64,000 nt of DNA from Piliocolobus tephrosceles (GCF_002776525.5 NC_045441.1:84460918-84524917), one strand, 5' to 3'; shown: positions 1 to 12,069, counted from the stretch's first letter. Program-made: numbers and translations. Notes: a model not told the origin generated them from the letters alone.

Positions 1-2292
1 TTTGTCAGTCAAAATAAGACCACCAATGCATAGTACAAAATGTTTAATATACATGCAACAAGTATAGTATGCATCAAGGCAACAGAATACACATGGAAAT
101 ATTGGCGTATAATTTAGCATTCTTTTGGAGGCAAGAGGGGGTGGGTGAACAGTAAACACTACCCAACTAAAATTAAAGATTGAGACATACATTGTTTCTT
201 CATGCAAACAGTAACTACCTTTAGTGTGAAATGAACTGTGTAGAAACCTGATTTTATAACAGCAGATGAATTTTACACCAAGATCTCCAAGAAAGGAGGA
301 AAAGTCATGATCCTCAGATGTAATGTTTAAATCTGCATTTAGCAGCATGTTAAGATGCACAAATTATACATTAGACAGATCTGAAAAATTTTACGATTAT
401 GGAATCTTGAATTTCCTTCTACATTATAAAAATGTATGTAAAACCATTGTTTAATTACTAAAGGATAATAAATGTTAGTTGAGAGTGGACCATGAATAAT
501 AAAGCATTTAAACATTCTGATCGTTCATAGGAAAGCAGCAATAGTGCTCAAGTCCAGGCTAAAATTTTCAAATTTCTCTTTACCCATTTCCTCACTCCCT
601 TCTCCCAAAGTTTCCATTGTCCTATTATACCTACCTTCCATCCCCCAAGCTGATGAAAACCTGCTTTGGATACTTCACTCACAATCAGGTATACAGAATT
701 GAGAAATTGAGAACAAAAATGTATCATTTCTCAAGAATATTTGCATTTCTACAAGTATTAAAGCCTTAAGCTAAAGGAATAAAGCTCTGAATATGTTCTA
801 GCACATCTACGATAGCTTATTTTAAGGGCTTCCAGGCCTTTGTCCCCGAAGTGACACTGTTTGACTGTCTTACATATAAGACTTGCCTTGTTACTACTTA
901 TTATCTTAAATTCCAAATTATGAGACTAAGCTGTAAATATTGCAGAAAACTACCACACTGCTACATTTCTAACACAAAGAATGAATGTGGTAACGTCGGT
1001 TCTTGACTCTTCTCAATAATAATAAACAAAAATACCATATGAAGTTCCCAATAAGTACTGTGGCCTCATCATGTAAACAGTGTATAAAATTTCTTTGGCA
1101 CAGCTAATCATGTTTTCCTCATATTACTATAGAAAATACATGCCATACATTTTCAGTGTGGCGAGATTTTTAGGAATTAATATGGCTGTTTCAAAAATTC
1201 CAAAAAAAATAAAAGTACAGATTACAACTTTTTTTTGTTTTAAAAAAAGAAAACTAATTTTACCTGTATATAAGTGTGGGGATTTTTTTTAACATTTAAA
1301 TGTTTTAAAATGAGATTATGGTGTGATTAATGCTAGAGGCTATAAAACACACGACACAATTCATTGTTGCACAAACAGGAAAAAGAACCAGCACTGAATA
1401 TCAGACATATATTAATCAAGTATGATAACTACCCTATTGATCCTTGTTTAAAAGCCTCTCAAATCCTTAACTGAACTTGAACTGTTTCCTGGCAAAACAA
1501 TTTTTCAACGTACGTTCTACATTTTGAAATATGTCTAGTATTTGAGGCATACTTGATCATATTTTTAAATTGATAATCTTTTAAGAAAATCTTGGAAAAC
1601 AGTTTATTCATTTTACCTAAATGGCATAAAATGCTGTAAAATATTTTCCTTGTGGCACTAACAAATTAAGTCAGTAACTACCAAAACAGACACATTCCTA
1701 TGGAAATTATAAAATGTTAAGTGGAATGTTGAGTTGATACCAAATGGTAATTATAAATATTAAATAAAAACTGAATAAGCCACTGTGAGAATGCAGCTGA
1801 GAACCTTCCCCTGATATTAAAAACAAGGCATTTAAAGCATAGAACTTAAGAAGAAATTAATGAAAAAATGAAATTAACTTTTTTTTTTTTTTTTGAAAAT
1901 CTGAAAATGAAAAAATACTTAGCTTAAGTCTCTGGAATAAAACTTTGAAGTCAGTCTCTGGCCACTAAGGTATATTTAAATATATAAAAATCAGCTGAAC
2001 AATATGTACAATTTGCTATGAACTATTTGGTGGATCTTTGAAAGTTGTTTTGTTTTAAAGCCTATTCCTTTTTGAACTTTCTCAATGACAAATATAATAA
2101 TTTTAAAACTGAAAAATGGCAGGATCATTGTTTTTCACTCCAAATCTCTTATCTGGAGTGGATTCTCTCTAAGCAATAGACTTTCAGACATGTACCAGAA
2201 CAATATAAAATTTCAAAGGTCTTCCCAGCAGTCAAACATATGTAAACTAAACATTTACAACATAAAAACTTTTGGCTTTTACATAAAAATTT
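1..2292 (-). other. RUNDC3B: RUNDC3B 3' UTR and probable 3' flank
   Basis: Sequence downstream of the stop codon on the minus strand is AT-rich and has no recognisable interspersed repeat, consistent with a long 3' UTR. An A16 run in the transcript sense (T16 at 1879-1894 on the plus strand) lies about 400 nt after the stop. One canonical AATAAA is found on the minus strand at 1608-1603, about 685 nt after the stop, and weaker ATTAAA hexamers occur at 455-450 and 48-43. The real end cannot be fixed from sequence alone and may lie outside the window. In human, as I recall, SLC25A40 converges on RUNDC3B from this side, so the far left could hold its 3' end; nothing here proves that. Confidence 0.5.
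1603..1608 (-). terminator. candidate polyadenylation signal AATAAA
   Basis: Plus-strand TTTATT reads AATAAA on the minus strand, the only canonical hexamer found between the RUNDC3B stop codon and the window edge on that strand. No strong GU-rich downstream element is obvious, so use of the site is uncertain; ATTAAA at 455-450 and 48-43 are alternatives giving a longer UTR. Confidence 0.3.
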
Positions 2293-2445
<153 letters not shown>

Positions 2446-3329
2446 TTACAATTAAATAGCAAATAATTAATTACCCTTCAAGAATGATACAAACAAGATC
2501 CTAAAACCATTAGAAACTTCCATAGTTTACAAGATATTGCAAATATATGTAACTATTAAGTCAGAGATCTAGATCTCAGTATCTTTGCTTTTTTGGGGGT
2601 TTCAACATCACCCTTAAACATTATAAAAGATTATTTGTGCTGCTTATAAAAGTTCTAGATACGGAAGTTTGAGATACCAAGTTTTAAAGCAACAATAAAA
2701 TATTTACCTTTTTGGAGAACATAGTTATGTCCAGTTAGTAAAAATCTAAACTGAATTAACAGTTAACAGTCCCCAGGCCACAGAAATAACAGGAAATCCG
2801 TATTTGTTACAGCAATATATTAGAAGAAGGTGGAAGCTGGTTGGGATTGCCCCAACTCAATAGGAAGGCTTGATTTGGGGAGACTTTATTCATTTATTAA
2901 ACATTTATTCAGTATCCACTATGCTTCAGGAACCTAATGTTAAGTGTTGAATTTCAGTAGACCCATGAAGGAGGAATGAGTACACCTGTTTTCATGGCTG
3001 AGGTCAAACAAGTTCTTTCCAAACTGGGTAAATTTCAACCTGCAGTCTGCCTCAGTGTGCTGCAGTGTGATGCAACTGGCTATGTGGCTGGCTTGGGGCT
3101 ATGAAAGGCTAATGTCTCTGAATAATTAGGAGGTTTCCAAAGAAGATGGAAAACTTAGGCTTTACACAGTTACAGAAGTTAAGCTGAGCCAAATATCAGA
3201 TGTTTCTGAATATTACATATTGTTTTAAACAGCCCTATGAAGTATTCCCATAGTCCTTTGTACTTACCCCACCTTGTCATACTGTGTGATAACTGTGGGG
3301 CAACTCCTACCTTTATTAGACTGTAATAA

Positions 3330-3560
3330 TATCCTTGAGAAAGGATATGGACATTGTGGTGTTCATTATATCCCCAGTGCCTAGGACACAGCAGATGTTC
3401 ATCAAGTATCTATATAATTAATGAATGATGAATCAGTGGAACTGCATTTGTACTCAATATAGCTCTTACATTCTTTTTAAATGTGTGACTTTGGGCAAGG
3501 CATCTTCTCTGAGCCTGTTTCTTTCCTTTGAAATCGGAACAGATACCAGAAAATAACAGG
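3330..3560 (+). repeat. L2/MIR remnants
   Basis: The wording 'ccccagtgcctaggacac' followed by a run toward 'aatgaatgatgaa' matches an L2 3' end, and 'tgtgtgactttgggcaagg' plus 'ctgagcctg' matches the MIR core. Both are heavily diverged, so boundaries are approximate. Confidence 0.45.
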
Positions 3561-3895
3561 CTATGTCAATTAACTTCAGTTTTTTTGACCAGTAAAATAC
3601 AGGAACATGTAATGGTATTAGGAACAGATATGGAACAGTAGTTGTTACATTCAGATTTAAATTGTTTATCATATTATGTTAGGATGAAAAGGTCTGTATG
3701 TTGTAAGTATCCTTTTAATGTTTAAGCTTTGAGACTCACATCAGGCCAAAATCAGCAATCTGGAGTTTTTGCTAAAAGCCCCAGGGACTCAACTGCTTTG
3801 GATAGTTTCTTCAAATTTCTACTCAATTACTGACCCTGAAACTTTTTAAAAAATATATTGCTGATTATGTATACATGTATAACTATTAACTGTGG

Positions 3896-3932
3896 CAAAT
3901 ATATATATGTGTGTATGTGTATATATATATAA
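3896..3932. repeat. AT/GT-rich simple repeat
   Basis: A short imperfect alternating tract, 'atatatatgtgtgtatgtg' continuing into 'tatatatat', directly before the L1M fragment. Confidence 0.6.
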
Positions 3933-3934
3933 AA

Positions 3935-4090
3935 CATACAGTTTACTATTTTAGCCATTTTAAATGTAGAATTCAGTGGCATGAATTATATTCACACTAT
4001 TGTGCGGTCATCACCACTATTTCCAAAATTTTTCATCCCTCCAATTTTTTCCCTCAAAATATTGTTTTGTTTATGGAGGACCTTAAAATT
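3935..4090 (-). mobile_element. L1M 3' fragment (antisense)
   Basis: The stretch with 'gaattcagtggcatgaatt' and 'attgtgcggtcatcaccac' matches the conserved reverse strand of old L1M 3' UTRs. It is 5'-truncated and strongly diverged. Confidence 0.5.
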
Positions 4091-4744
4091 TCTACATAGA
4101 TCTGATGCTTTCTAGCATTGTCATACAAGTGGTGTGTGTGTGTGACTTGAGAAATGAGAGGCATTTTGCAATTAAGATCTGTGTTCCCCTTTCTCAGAAG
4201 ATAATTTACACATAATGCAACAAACAGCATCTGTCTTCTAAATTATGGTAAGAAATCTGTCCAAAATGGGCCAACTTTCAGCTTAATGTTCTTATTAAAT
4301 AACAAAGGGGGACCTACCCCTGAATCTGCTTCAAAAAAGTAATGGATTTTTTTTTTTTCTTTTTTACTGCAACTCAATATGACAAATTCCTGCCTGAAGA
4401 GAGATGGCAAAAGGAGTCAGACATGTTTCCCCTTTAAAGTGGATACCAAGTCATGGACAAATCCTTCTGGGTTTGCCCCTAAATAAAGTGGAGAAGCCCA
4501 AATTTGCTGGGACGTTTGCAAATAAAAATGAAATCTCCTAAGTAGAGTGCTGAAGCCAGGGTGGCCTTTAATATTATTAATGCCATCTAATATTATTTAT
4601 TACAATTTGGACAGAAAATAAAGAGGCTAAGTTTATTGATATCTTGAGATTTCAAACTCATTCTTATTTTACAAGTACCCAAAATAGCTGAGAGAAGAGA
4701 GTTACTCTGATTTTGACCAAGTGTCAACAACAAAATATTTAATA

Positions 4745-4920
4745 TAAACTCTGATTAACAGTAACTAATATTTATTGATAACTACAATCCAGGCCCTGTG
4801 TTAAGTGCTTTACATGAGTTTCTTAATCATGAAAAATCCCATGAAGATCTGTAAGTATCTTCATTTTGCAGATGGGGAGAAATATGTGGCCAAGAGGGCC
4901 ATATACATAGTAAGAAGAAA
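4745..4920 (-). repeat. MIR element
   Basis: In plus orientation the sequence shows the reverse-complement MIR order: 'aggccctgtgttaagtgct', 'tttacatgag' and then 'cattttgcagatggggaga'. This is an ancient mammalian SINE. Confidence 0.6.
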
Positions 4921-5284
4921 TAAATGAAATCCAGTCCTCTGAATTCAGACTACCTTTTTGGTCACACTCTTGTATAGAAGGGAATCCATAAAACCTTTTA
5001 CATAGGGGATGACGTGTTTAGCTTGTATTTTCAATACTTCAAGGCTTCGTGAAGCATGATTTTGAAGGATATAAATAAGAAAACGGACACAGGGAAACAA
5101 ATACGAAGTCTATGGCAGTTGCCTGAACTAGTTGGTAGTAGAAGGGATACAGACAATAGAGCAGACAGAGAAATCTTAAGAAAGTCAAAGTGGTAGGACT
5201 TCGTGATAGCAAAATGTTAGGTGACAGGAGCCATGAATGACTCAGTGGGTTTTAGACTTGCCAAGAATTCCCTTTTCAAAAAAT

Positions 5285-5750
5285 AAAGTGGGACAACTGG
5301 ATATCCATGTACAAGAGAATGAAGATGGATCCTTAGCTCACACAGTATGCAAAAATCAACTCAAAATGCATCAAAGACCTGAAACTAAAAGAGCTAAAAT
5401 GATAAAATTCTTAGAAGGTAATACAGGTATAAATCTTCATGACCTTTGATTTCGCAAAAAATTTCTTAGATATGACACCAAAAGCACAAGTAACCAAAAG
5501 AAAAACTAGACAAATAGGACTTCATCAAAATTAAAAACTTTGGGAGTCAAAAGACACTAGCAAGAAAGTGAAAAGATACCAAAATCGAGAATATATTTGC
5601 AAATCACACATAAGGATCTGATATCCAGAATATACATACAGAATTACTACAATTCATCAATACAAGGGATAGCCACGTGATTTTAAAATGGTCAAAGGAT
5701 TTCAATAAACATTTGTCTAAAGCTGATACATAAATGGCCAATAAGCACAG
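5285..5750 (+). mobile_element. Old L1M, left part (ORF2 3' region), split by a younger L1
   Basis: Translated fragments such as MHQRPETKRAKMIKFLE, and text about 'gatatccagaatatacata', match the 3' part of L1 ORF2. The element resumes at 10633 after the younger L1, so this is the target in a nested insertion. It contains several stops and is not functional. Confidence 0.75.
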
Positions 5751-5762
5751 GAAAAGACTCTC
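5751..5762. repeat. Target-site duplication, left copy
   Basis: The 12-mer gaaaagactctc occurs here and again at 10621-10632, exactly flanking the young L1 and its A-rich tail. This is the mark of target-primed reverse transcription. Confidence 0.85.
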
Positions 5763-6801
5763 GAATGATGGGGCGGAGCAAGATGGCCGAATAGGAACAG
5801 CTCCAGTCTCCAACTCCCAGCGCAAGCCACACAGAAGACTGGTGATATCTGCATTTTCAACTGAGGTACTGGGTTCATCTCACTAGGGAGTACCGGACAA
5901 TTGGTGCTGGTCAGCGGCTGCAGCCCAACCAGCGAGAGGTGAAGCAGGGCGAGGCATCGCCACACCTGGGAAGTGCAAGGGAGAAGGGAATCCCTTTTCC
6001 TAGCCAGGGGAACTGAGACACACAACACCTGGAAAATCAGGTAACTCCCACCCCAATACTGCGCTTTAAGCAAACCGGCACACCAGGAGATTATATCCCA
6101 CACCTGGCCGGGAGGGTCCCACGCCCACGGAGCCTCCCTCATTGCTAGCACAGCAGTCTGCGATCTAACCTCAAGGCAGCAGTGAGGCTGGGGGAGGGGC
6201 GCCCGCCATTGCTGAGGCTTAAGTAGGTAAACCCGCTGGGAAGCTCCAACTGGGTGGTGCTCACAGCAGCTCAAGGAAGCCTGCCTGTCTGTAGACTCCA
6301 CCTCTGGGGACAGGGCACAATTAAACAACAACAACAACAAAAAAAAAGCAGTAGAAACCTCTGTAGACACAAACGACTCTGTCTGACAGCTTTGAAGAGA
6401 GCAGTGGATCTCCCAACACGGAGGTTGAGATCTGAGAAGGAACAGACTGCCTGCTCAAGTGGGTCCCTGACCCTTGAGGAGCCTAACTGGGAGACATCCC
6501 CCACTAGGGGCAGTCTGACACCCCACACCTCACACAGTGGAGTACATCCCTGAGAGGAAGCTTCCAACGTAAGAATCAGACAGGTACACTCGCTGTTCAG
6601 CAATATTCTATCTTCTGCACCCACTGCTGCTGATACCCAGGCAAACAGGGTCTGGAGTGGACCTCAAGCAATCTCCAACAGACCTACAACTGAGGGTCCT
6701 GACTGTTAGAAGGAAAACTATCAAACAGGAAGGATACCTACACCAAAACCCCATCAGTACGTCACCATAATCAAAGACCAGAGGCAGATAAAACCACAAA
6801 G

Positions 6802-7811
6802 ATGGGGAAAAAGCAGGGCAGAAAAGCTGGAAATTCAAAAAATAAGAGTGCATCTCCCCCTGCAAAGGAGCATAGCTCATCGCCAGCAACGGATCAAAGC
6901 TGGACGGAGAATGACTGACAAGATGAGAGAAGAAGGCTTCAGTCCATCAAACTTCTCAGAGCTAAAGGAGGAATTACATACCCAGCGCAAAGAAACTAAA
7001 AATCTTGAAAAACGAATGGAAGAATTGATAGCTAGAGTAATTAATGCAGAGAAGGTCATAAACGAAATGACAGAGATGAAAACCATGACACGAGAAATAC
7101 GTGACAAATGCACAAGCTTCAGTAACCAACTTGATCAACTGGAAGAAAGAGTATCAGCGATTGAGGATCAAATGAATGAAATGAAGCGAGAAGAAAAAAC
7201 AAAAGAAAAAAGAAGAAAAAGAAATGAACAAAGCCTGCAATAAGTATGGGATTATGTGAAAAGACCAAATCTACATCTGATTGGGGTGCCTGAAAGTGAG
7301 GGGGAAAATGGAACCAAGTTGGAAAACACTCTTCAGGATATCATCCAGGAGAACTTCCCCAACCTAGTAGGGCAGGCCAACATTCAAATTCAGGAAATAC
7401 AGAGAACGCCACAAAGATACTCCTCGAGAAGAGCAACTCCAAGACACATAATTGCCAGATTCACCAAAGTTGAAATGAAGGAAAAAATCTTAAGGGCAGC
7501 CAGAGAGAAAGGTCGGGTTACCTACAAAGGGAAGCCCATCAGACTGACAGCAGATCTCTCAGCAGAAACTCTACAAGCCATAAGAGAGTGGGGGCCAATA
7601 TTCAACATTCTTAAAGAATGTTAAACCCAGAATTTCATATCCAGCCAAACTAAGTTTCATAAGTGAAGGAGAAATAAAATCCTTTACAGATAAGCAAATG
7701 CTTAGAGATTTTGTCACCACCAGGCCTGCCTTACAAGAGACCCTGAAGGAAGCCCTAAACATGGAAAGGAACAACCGGTACCAGCCATTGCAAAAACATG
7801 CCAAAATGTAA
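6802..7811 (+). pseudogene. L1 ORF1 (RNA-binding protein), disrupted
   Basis: The ORF1 start is ATG at 6802 (MGKKQGRKAG). The ATG frame stops at TGA 6916-6918, apparently because of a 2-base deletion after GAGAATGAC. In the shifted frame the coiled-coil region runs on to a TAA at 7241-7243 in place of a sense codon. The RRM/C-terminal part then reads to 7624, where a further small deletion near 7616 shifts the frame again. The normal terminus NHAKM-stop is at 7797-7811. In an intact L1 this protein packages L1 RNA as a trimer. Three lesions make this copy non-functional. Confidence 0.9.
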
Positions 7812-8307
7812 AGACCATCGAGGCTAGGAAGAAACTGCATCAACTAATGAGCAAAAGAACCAGTTAATATCATAATGGCAGGATCAAGTTCACACATAAC
7901 AATATTAACCTTAAATGTAAATGGACTTAATGCTCCAATTAAAAGACACAGACTGGCAAATTGGATAAAGAGTCAAGACCCATCAGTCTGCTGTATTCAG
8001 GAGACCCATCTCACATGCAGAGACATACATAGGCTCAAAATAAAGGGATGGAGGAAAATCTACCAAGCAAATGGAGAACAAAAAAAAGCAGGGGTTGCAA
8101 TCCTAGTCTCTGATAAAACAGACTTTAAACCATCAAAGATGAAAAGAGACAAAGAAGGCCATTACATAATAGTAAAGGGATCAATTCAACAGGAAGAGCT
8201 AACTATCCTAAATATATATGCACCCAATACAGGAGCACCCAAATTCATAAAGCAAGTCCTTAGAGACTTACAAAGAGACTTAGACTCCCACAATAATAAT
8301 GGGAGTT

Positions 8308-8358
8308 GCTCATCGCCAGCAATGGATCAAAGCTGGACGGAGAATGACTGACGAGATG
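8308..8358 (+). repeat. 51-bp copy of ORF1 sequence inside ORF2
   Basis: These 51 bases match 6875-6925 in ORF1 at 49 of 51 positions and include the same 2-base deletion ('gaatgactga'). They join endonuclease-coding sequence on the left to RT-coding sequence on the right. Confidence 0.85.
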
Positions 8359-8666
8359 GAATGTACCTCAAAATAATAACAGCTATTTATGACAAACCTA
8401 CAGCCAATATCATACTGAATGGGCAAAAACTGGAAAAATTCCCTTTGAAATCTGGCACAAGACAGGGATGCCCTCTCTCACCACTCCTATTCAACATAGT
8501 GTTGGAAGTTCTGGCTAGGGCAATCAGGCAAGAGAAAGAAATCAAGGGTATTCAGTTAGGAAAAGAAGAAGTCAAATTGTCCCTGTTTGCAGATGACATG
8601 ATTGTATATTTAGAAAACCCCATTGTCTCAGCCCCAAATCTCCTTAAGCTGATAAGCAACTTCAGC

Positions 8667-8800
8667 AAAGTCTCAGGATACAAAATTAATGTGCAAAAAT
8701 CACAAGCATTCTTATACACCAGTAACAGNNNNNNNNNNAAAGTCTCAGGATACAAAATTAATGTGCAAAAATCACAAGCATTCTTTTACACCAGTAACAG
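8667..8800 (+). repeat. 62-bp direct duplication on either side of a 10-N gap
   Basis: 8667-8728 and 8739-8800 are identical apart from one base (cttataca versus cttttaca), and N10 occupies 8729-8738. The pattern suits two contig ends that overlap but were not merged. Confidence 0.9.
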
Positions 8801-10620
8801 ACAAACAGAGAGCCAAATCAGGAATGAACTTCCATTCACAATTGCTTCAAAGAGAATAAAATACCTAGGAATCCAACTTACAAGGGATGTAAAGGACCTC
8901 TTCAAGGAGAACTACAAACCACTGCTCAGTGAAATCAAAGAGGACACAAACAAATGGAAGAACATACCATGCTCATGGATAGGAAGAATCAATATCGTGA
9001 AAATGGCCATACTGCCCAAGGTAATTTATAGATTCAATGCCATCCCCATCAAGCTACCAATGAGTTTCTTCACAGAATTGTAAAAAAGTGCTTTAAAGTT
9101 CATATGGAACCAAAAAAGAGCCCACATTGCCAAGACAATCCTAAGTCAAAAGAACAAAGCTGGAGGCATCACGCTACCTGACTTCAAACTATACTACAAG
9201 GCTACAGTAACCAAAACAGCATGGTAGTGGTACCAAAACAGAGATATAGACCAATGGAACAGAACAGAGTCCTCAGAAATAATATCACACATCTACAGCC
9301 ATCTGATCTTTGAGAAACCTAAGAGAAACAAGAAATGGGGAAAGGATTCCCTATTTAATAAATGGTGCTGGGAAAATTGGCTAGCCATAAGTAGAAAGCT
9401 GAAACTGGATCCTTTCCTTACTCCTTATACGAAAATTAATTCAAGATGGATTAGAGACTTAAATGTTAGACCTACTACCATAAAAACCCTAGAAGAAAAC
9501 CTAGGTAGTACCATTCAGGACATAGGCGTGGGCAAGAACTTCATGTCTAAAACACCAAAAGCAACGGCAGCAAAAGCCAAAATTGACAAATGGGATCTAA
9601 TTAAACTAAAGAGCTTCTGCACAGCAAAAGAAACTACCATCAGAGTGAACAGGCAACCTTCAGAATGGGAGAAAATTTTTGCAATCTACTCATCTGACAA
9701 AGGGCTAATATCCAGAACCTACAAAGAACTCAAACAAATTTACAAAAAAAAAAAACAACCCCATCAAAAAGTGGGCAAAGGATATGAACAGACATTTCTC
9801 AAAAGAAGACATTCATACAGCCAACAGACACATGAAAAAATGCTCATCATCACTCGCCATCAGAGAAATGCAAATCAAAACCACAATGAGATACCATCTC
9901 ACACCAGTTAGAATGGCAATCATTAAAAAGTCAGGAAACAACAGGTGCTGGAGAGGATGTGGAGAAATAGGAACACTTTTACACTGTTGGTGGGATTGTA
10001 AACTAGTTCAACCATTATGGAAAACAGTATGGTGATTCCTCAAGGATCTAGAACTAGATGTACCATATGACCCAGCCATCCCATTACTGGGTATATACCC
10101 AAAGGATCATAAATCATGCTGCTATAAAGACACATTCACACGTATGTTTATTGCGGCACTATTCACAATAGCAAAGACTTGGAATCTACCCAAATGTCCA
10201 TCAGTGACAGACTGGATTAAGAAAAGGTGGCACATATACACCATGGAATACTATGCAGCCATAAAAAAGGATGAGTTTGTGTCCTTTGTAGGGACATGGA
10301 TGCAGCTGGAAACCATTATTCTCAGCAAACTATCACAAGAACAGAAAACCAAACACGGCATGTTCTCACTCATAGGTGGGAACTGAACAATGAGATCACT
10401 TGCACTCAGAAAGGGGAACATCATACACCGGGGCCTATCATGGGGAGGGGGGAGGGGTGAGGGATTGCATTGGGAGTTATACCTGATGTCAATGACGAGT
10501 TGATGGGTGCAGCACACCACATGGCACAAGTATACATATGTAACAAACCTGCACATTATGCACATGTACCCTAGACCTTAAAGTATAATAATAATAAAAA
10601 AAATAAAAAAAGAAAAAAAA

Positions 10621-10632
10621 GAAAAGACTCTC
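10621..10632. repeat. Target-site duplication, right copy
   Basis: gaaaagactctc directly follows the A-rich L1 tail and matches 5751-5762 perfectly. Confidence 0.85.
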
Positions 10633-11177
10633 AACATCATTATTCATTAGGGAAATGCAAATCAAAACCACAATCAGATATTACTTCATACCCATTAGGA
10701 TGGCTATAATAAAAAGACAGTAACAAGTGTTGGTACGGATTCAGAGAAATGGAAAGCCTCATACATTGCTGATGGGACTGTAAAATGGTGCAGCCACTTT
10801 GGGAAACAGGTTGGCAGTTCCTCAAATGGTCAAACATGTGATCCAGCCAATTTCATTCCTAGGTGTATACCCAAGAGAAATAGACATATGTTCATATAAA
10901 AACTTGTACATGAATCTTCATAGCAGCATTATTCATAATAGTGTATGATTCTAGTATATAAAATGTTCAGAACAGACAAATCCAAAGAGACAAAAAGTAG
11001 ATTAGCAGTTGCCAGGAGATAGGGAAGGGTAAATTGGAACTGAGTACTAATAGGTACAGGCCTTCTTTTGGGTGGGGAGTGATGACTGTACAAACTGTGA
11101 ATGTTCTAATCACCACTGAACTGTACACTTTAAAATGGTGAATAATATGTTATATAAGTGGATTATATTTTAAAAGG
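10633..11177 (+). mobile_element. Old L1M, right part (ORF2 end and 3' UTR)
   Basis: The sequence continues the interrupted element from 5750: 'aaatgcaaatcaaaaccac', 'gatccagccaatttcattc', then the old L1M 3' UTR signature 'actgtacactttaaaatgg'. It ends near 'gattatattttaaaa'. Confidence 0.75.
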
Positions 11178-11700
11178 AATGAAGTATTGATACAACTTGG
11201 ATAGATCTCAATAGAAGTATGCTCAGTGGAAAAAGCCAATCCCAACAGTCTATATACTATTTGTCTAAAATATATACATATATATAGTAGTTATATATAC
11301 TATATGAGTTATATAGCACTCTTGAAATGACAAAATTATAGTAATGAAGAACAAATTAAAAGTTTGCATAGATTAGGGATGGCACAGAGATAGGATAGGG
11401 CTGGAGAGTTTATGGATGTGGTTACAAAAGGGCTGCACAAGAGATCCTTGTGGTACTATTCTGTCTTGATTTGGTGGTTTGTACACAAAACTACATGTGT
11501 GCTGAAACAGCACAGAACTAACCACACTCACTGTATACATGTAAATCTGAATGAAATGAGTGGTTGGGTTAATTTCAAGATCATGGCTGTGATACTGGGG
11601 TAAATTGGGTTAAGGATACATCCAGTACCATTCTCTGTACTATTTGTTCCACTTACATGAGAATGTAATTATCTCAAAGTAGAAAGTTAAATTTTAAAAA
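11178..11700 (+). mobile_element. Second L1M-type fragment
   Basis: 'gatacaacttggatagatc' followed by 'gtggttacaaaagggctgc' and 'actgtatacatgtaaatc' is typical of L1M 3' sequence. It repeats the domain order just seen at 10900-11177, so it is a separate insertion or an internal duplication. An AT-rich stretch (11270-11310) lies inside. Confidence 0.55.
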
Positions 11701-12069
11701 GGAGGTAGCTAGAGAAATTCCTTAAAATGTGATATGTATTCAGGGAAAAGTGCAGTATATGAAGGAATACTAACCATAGCATAATAACCTTGTGCATACA
11801 TATTTTTGCCTTGATTATCTTCAGGGTAAATTCCTAGATAAATGATTGCAGAATTAGAAAGTAAATGCATATGTAGGATTGTGTTAATTTTAAATTAGAG
11901 GGAACTCACAACGTATTTCTTGCAATTTGCTTGTTTACTTTTGAGTCTCAAGAATGTTTTACAGTTTTCCTCATACAGGAATAAATTTGACAAGAAATGT
12001 GCTGAGTCTCAATATTTCATGTTCTGTGTTGCTACTTCAAGTTGTCTTTTCTCCTACCACTGGATTATC

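Larger units (their letters stand above)
7875..10386 (+). pseudogene. L1 ORF2 (endonuclease/reverse transcriptase), deleted and broken
   Basis: The start MAGSSSHITILTLNVNGLNA at 7875 is the AP-like endonuclease N-terminus, including the QETHL motif. It reads for about 143 residues before the rearrangement at 8301-8360 and a stop at 8349-8351. Translation-like sequence resumes at 8361 inside the RT domain, with GTRQGCPLSPLLFN and the catalytic FADD (8586-8597) preserved. Several hundred codons, covering the rest of the endonuclease, the Z region and the start of RT, are missing. Further stops occur at 9081-9083 and in the C-terminal region, which ends MFSLIGGN at 10384-10386. An N gap at 8729-8738 falls within RT. 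Not functional. Confidence 0.9.
5770..10620 (+). mobile_element. Young L1P(A)-type LINE-1, internally rearranged
   Basis: The element starts with the L1PA 5' UTR ('aagatggccgaataggaac') and runs through ORF1 and ORF2 to a 3' UTR with a G-rich tract (10441-10460) and an A-rich tail. It is about 4.85 kb, against roughly 6 kb for a full copy. The shortfall is a deletion in ORF2 between the endonuclease N-terminal part and the middle of the reverse-transcriptase domain, where a 51-bp ORF1 copy sits. A 10-N assembly gap (8729-8738) lies inside it. A perfect 12-bp duplication flanks it. ORF1 and ORF2 both have disabling mutations, so it cannot move by itself. Its orientation is opposite to RUNDC3B, so its antisense promoter region points along the gene. 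Confidence 0.93.

Noticed and set aside
496..501. Plus-strand AATAAA as the end of a convergent gene
   Set aside because: No plus-strand exon or splice site could be seen at the left edge, so a neighbour's 3' end is unsupported.
8361..9083. 240-codon open frame with reverse-transcriptase motifs
   Set aside because: It is the RT part of a broken L1 ORF2 that reads through the N gap; not a host gene and not a retron or other new RT system.
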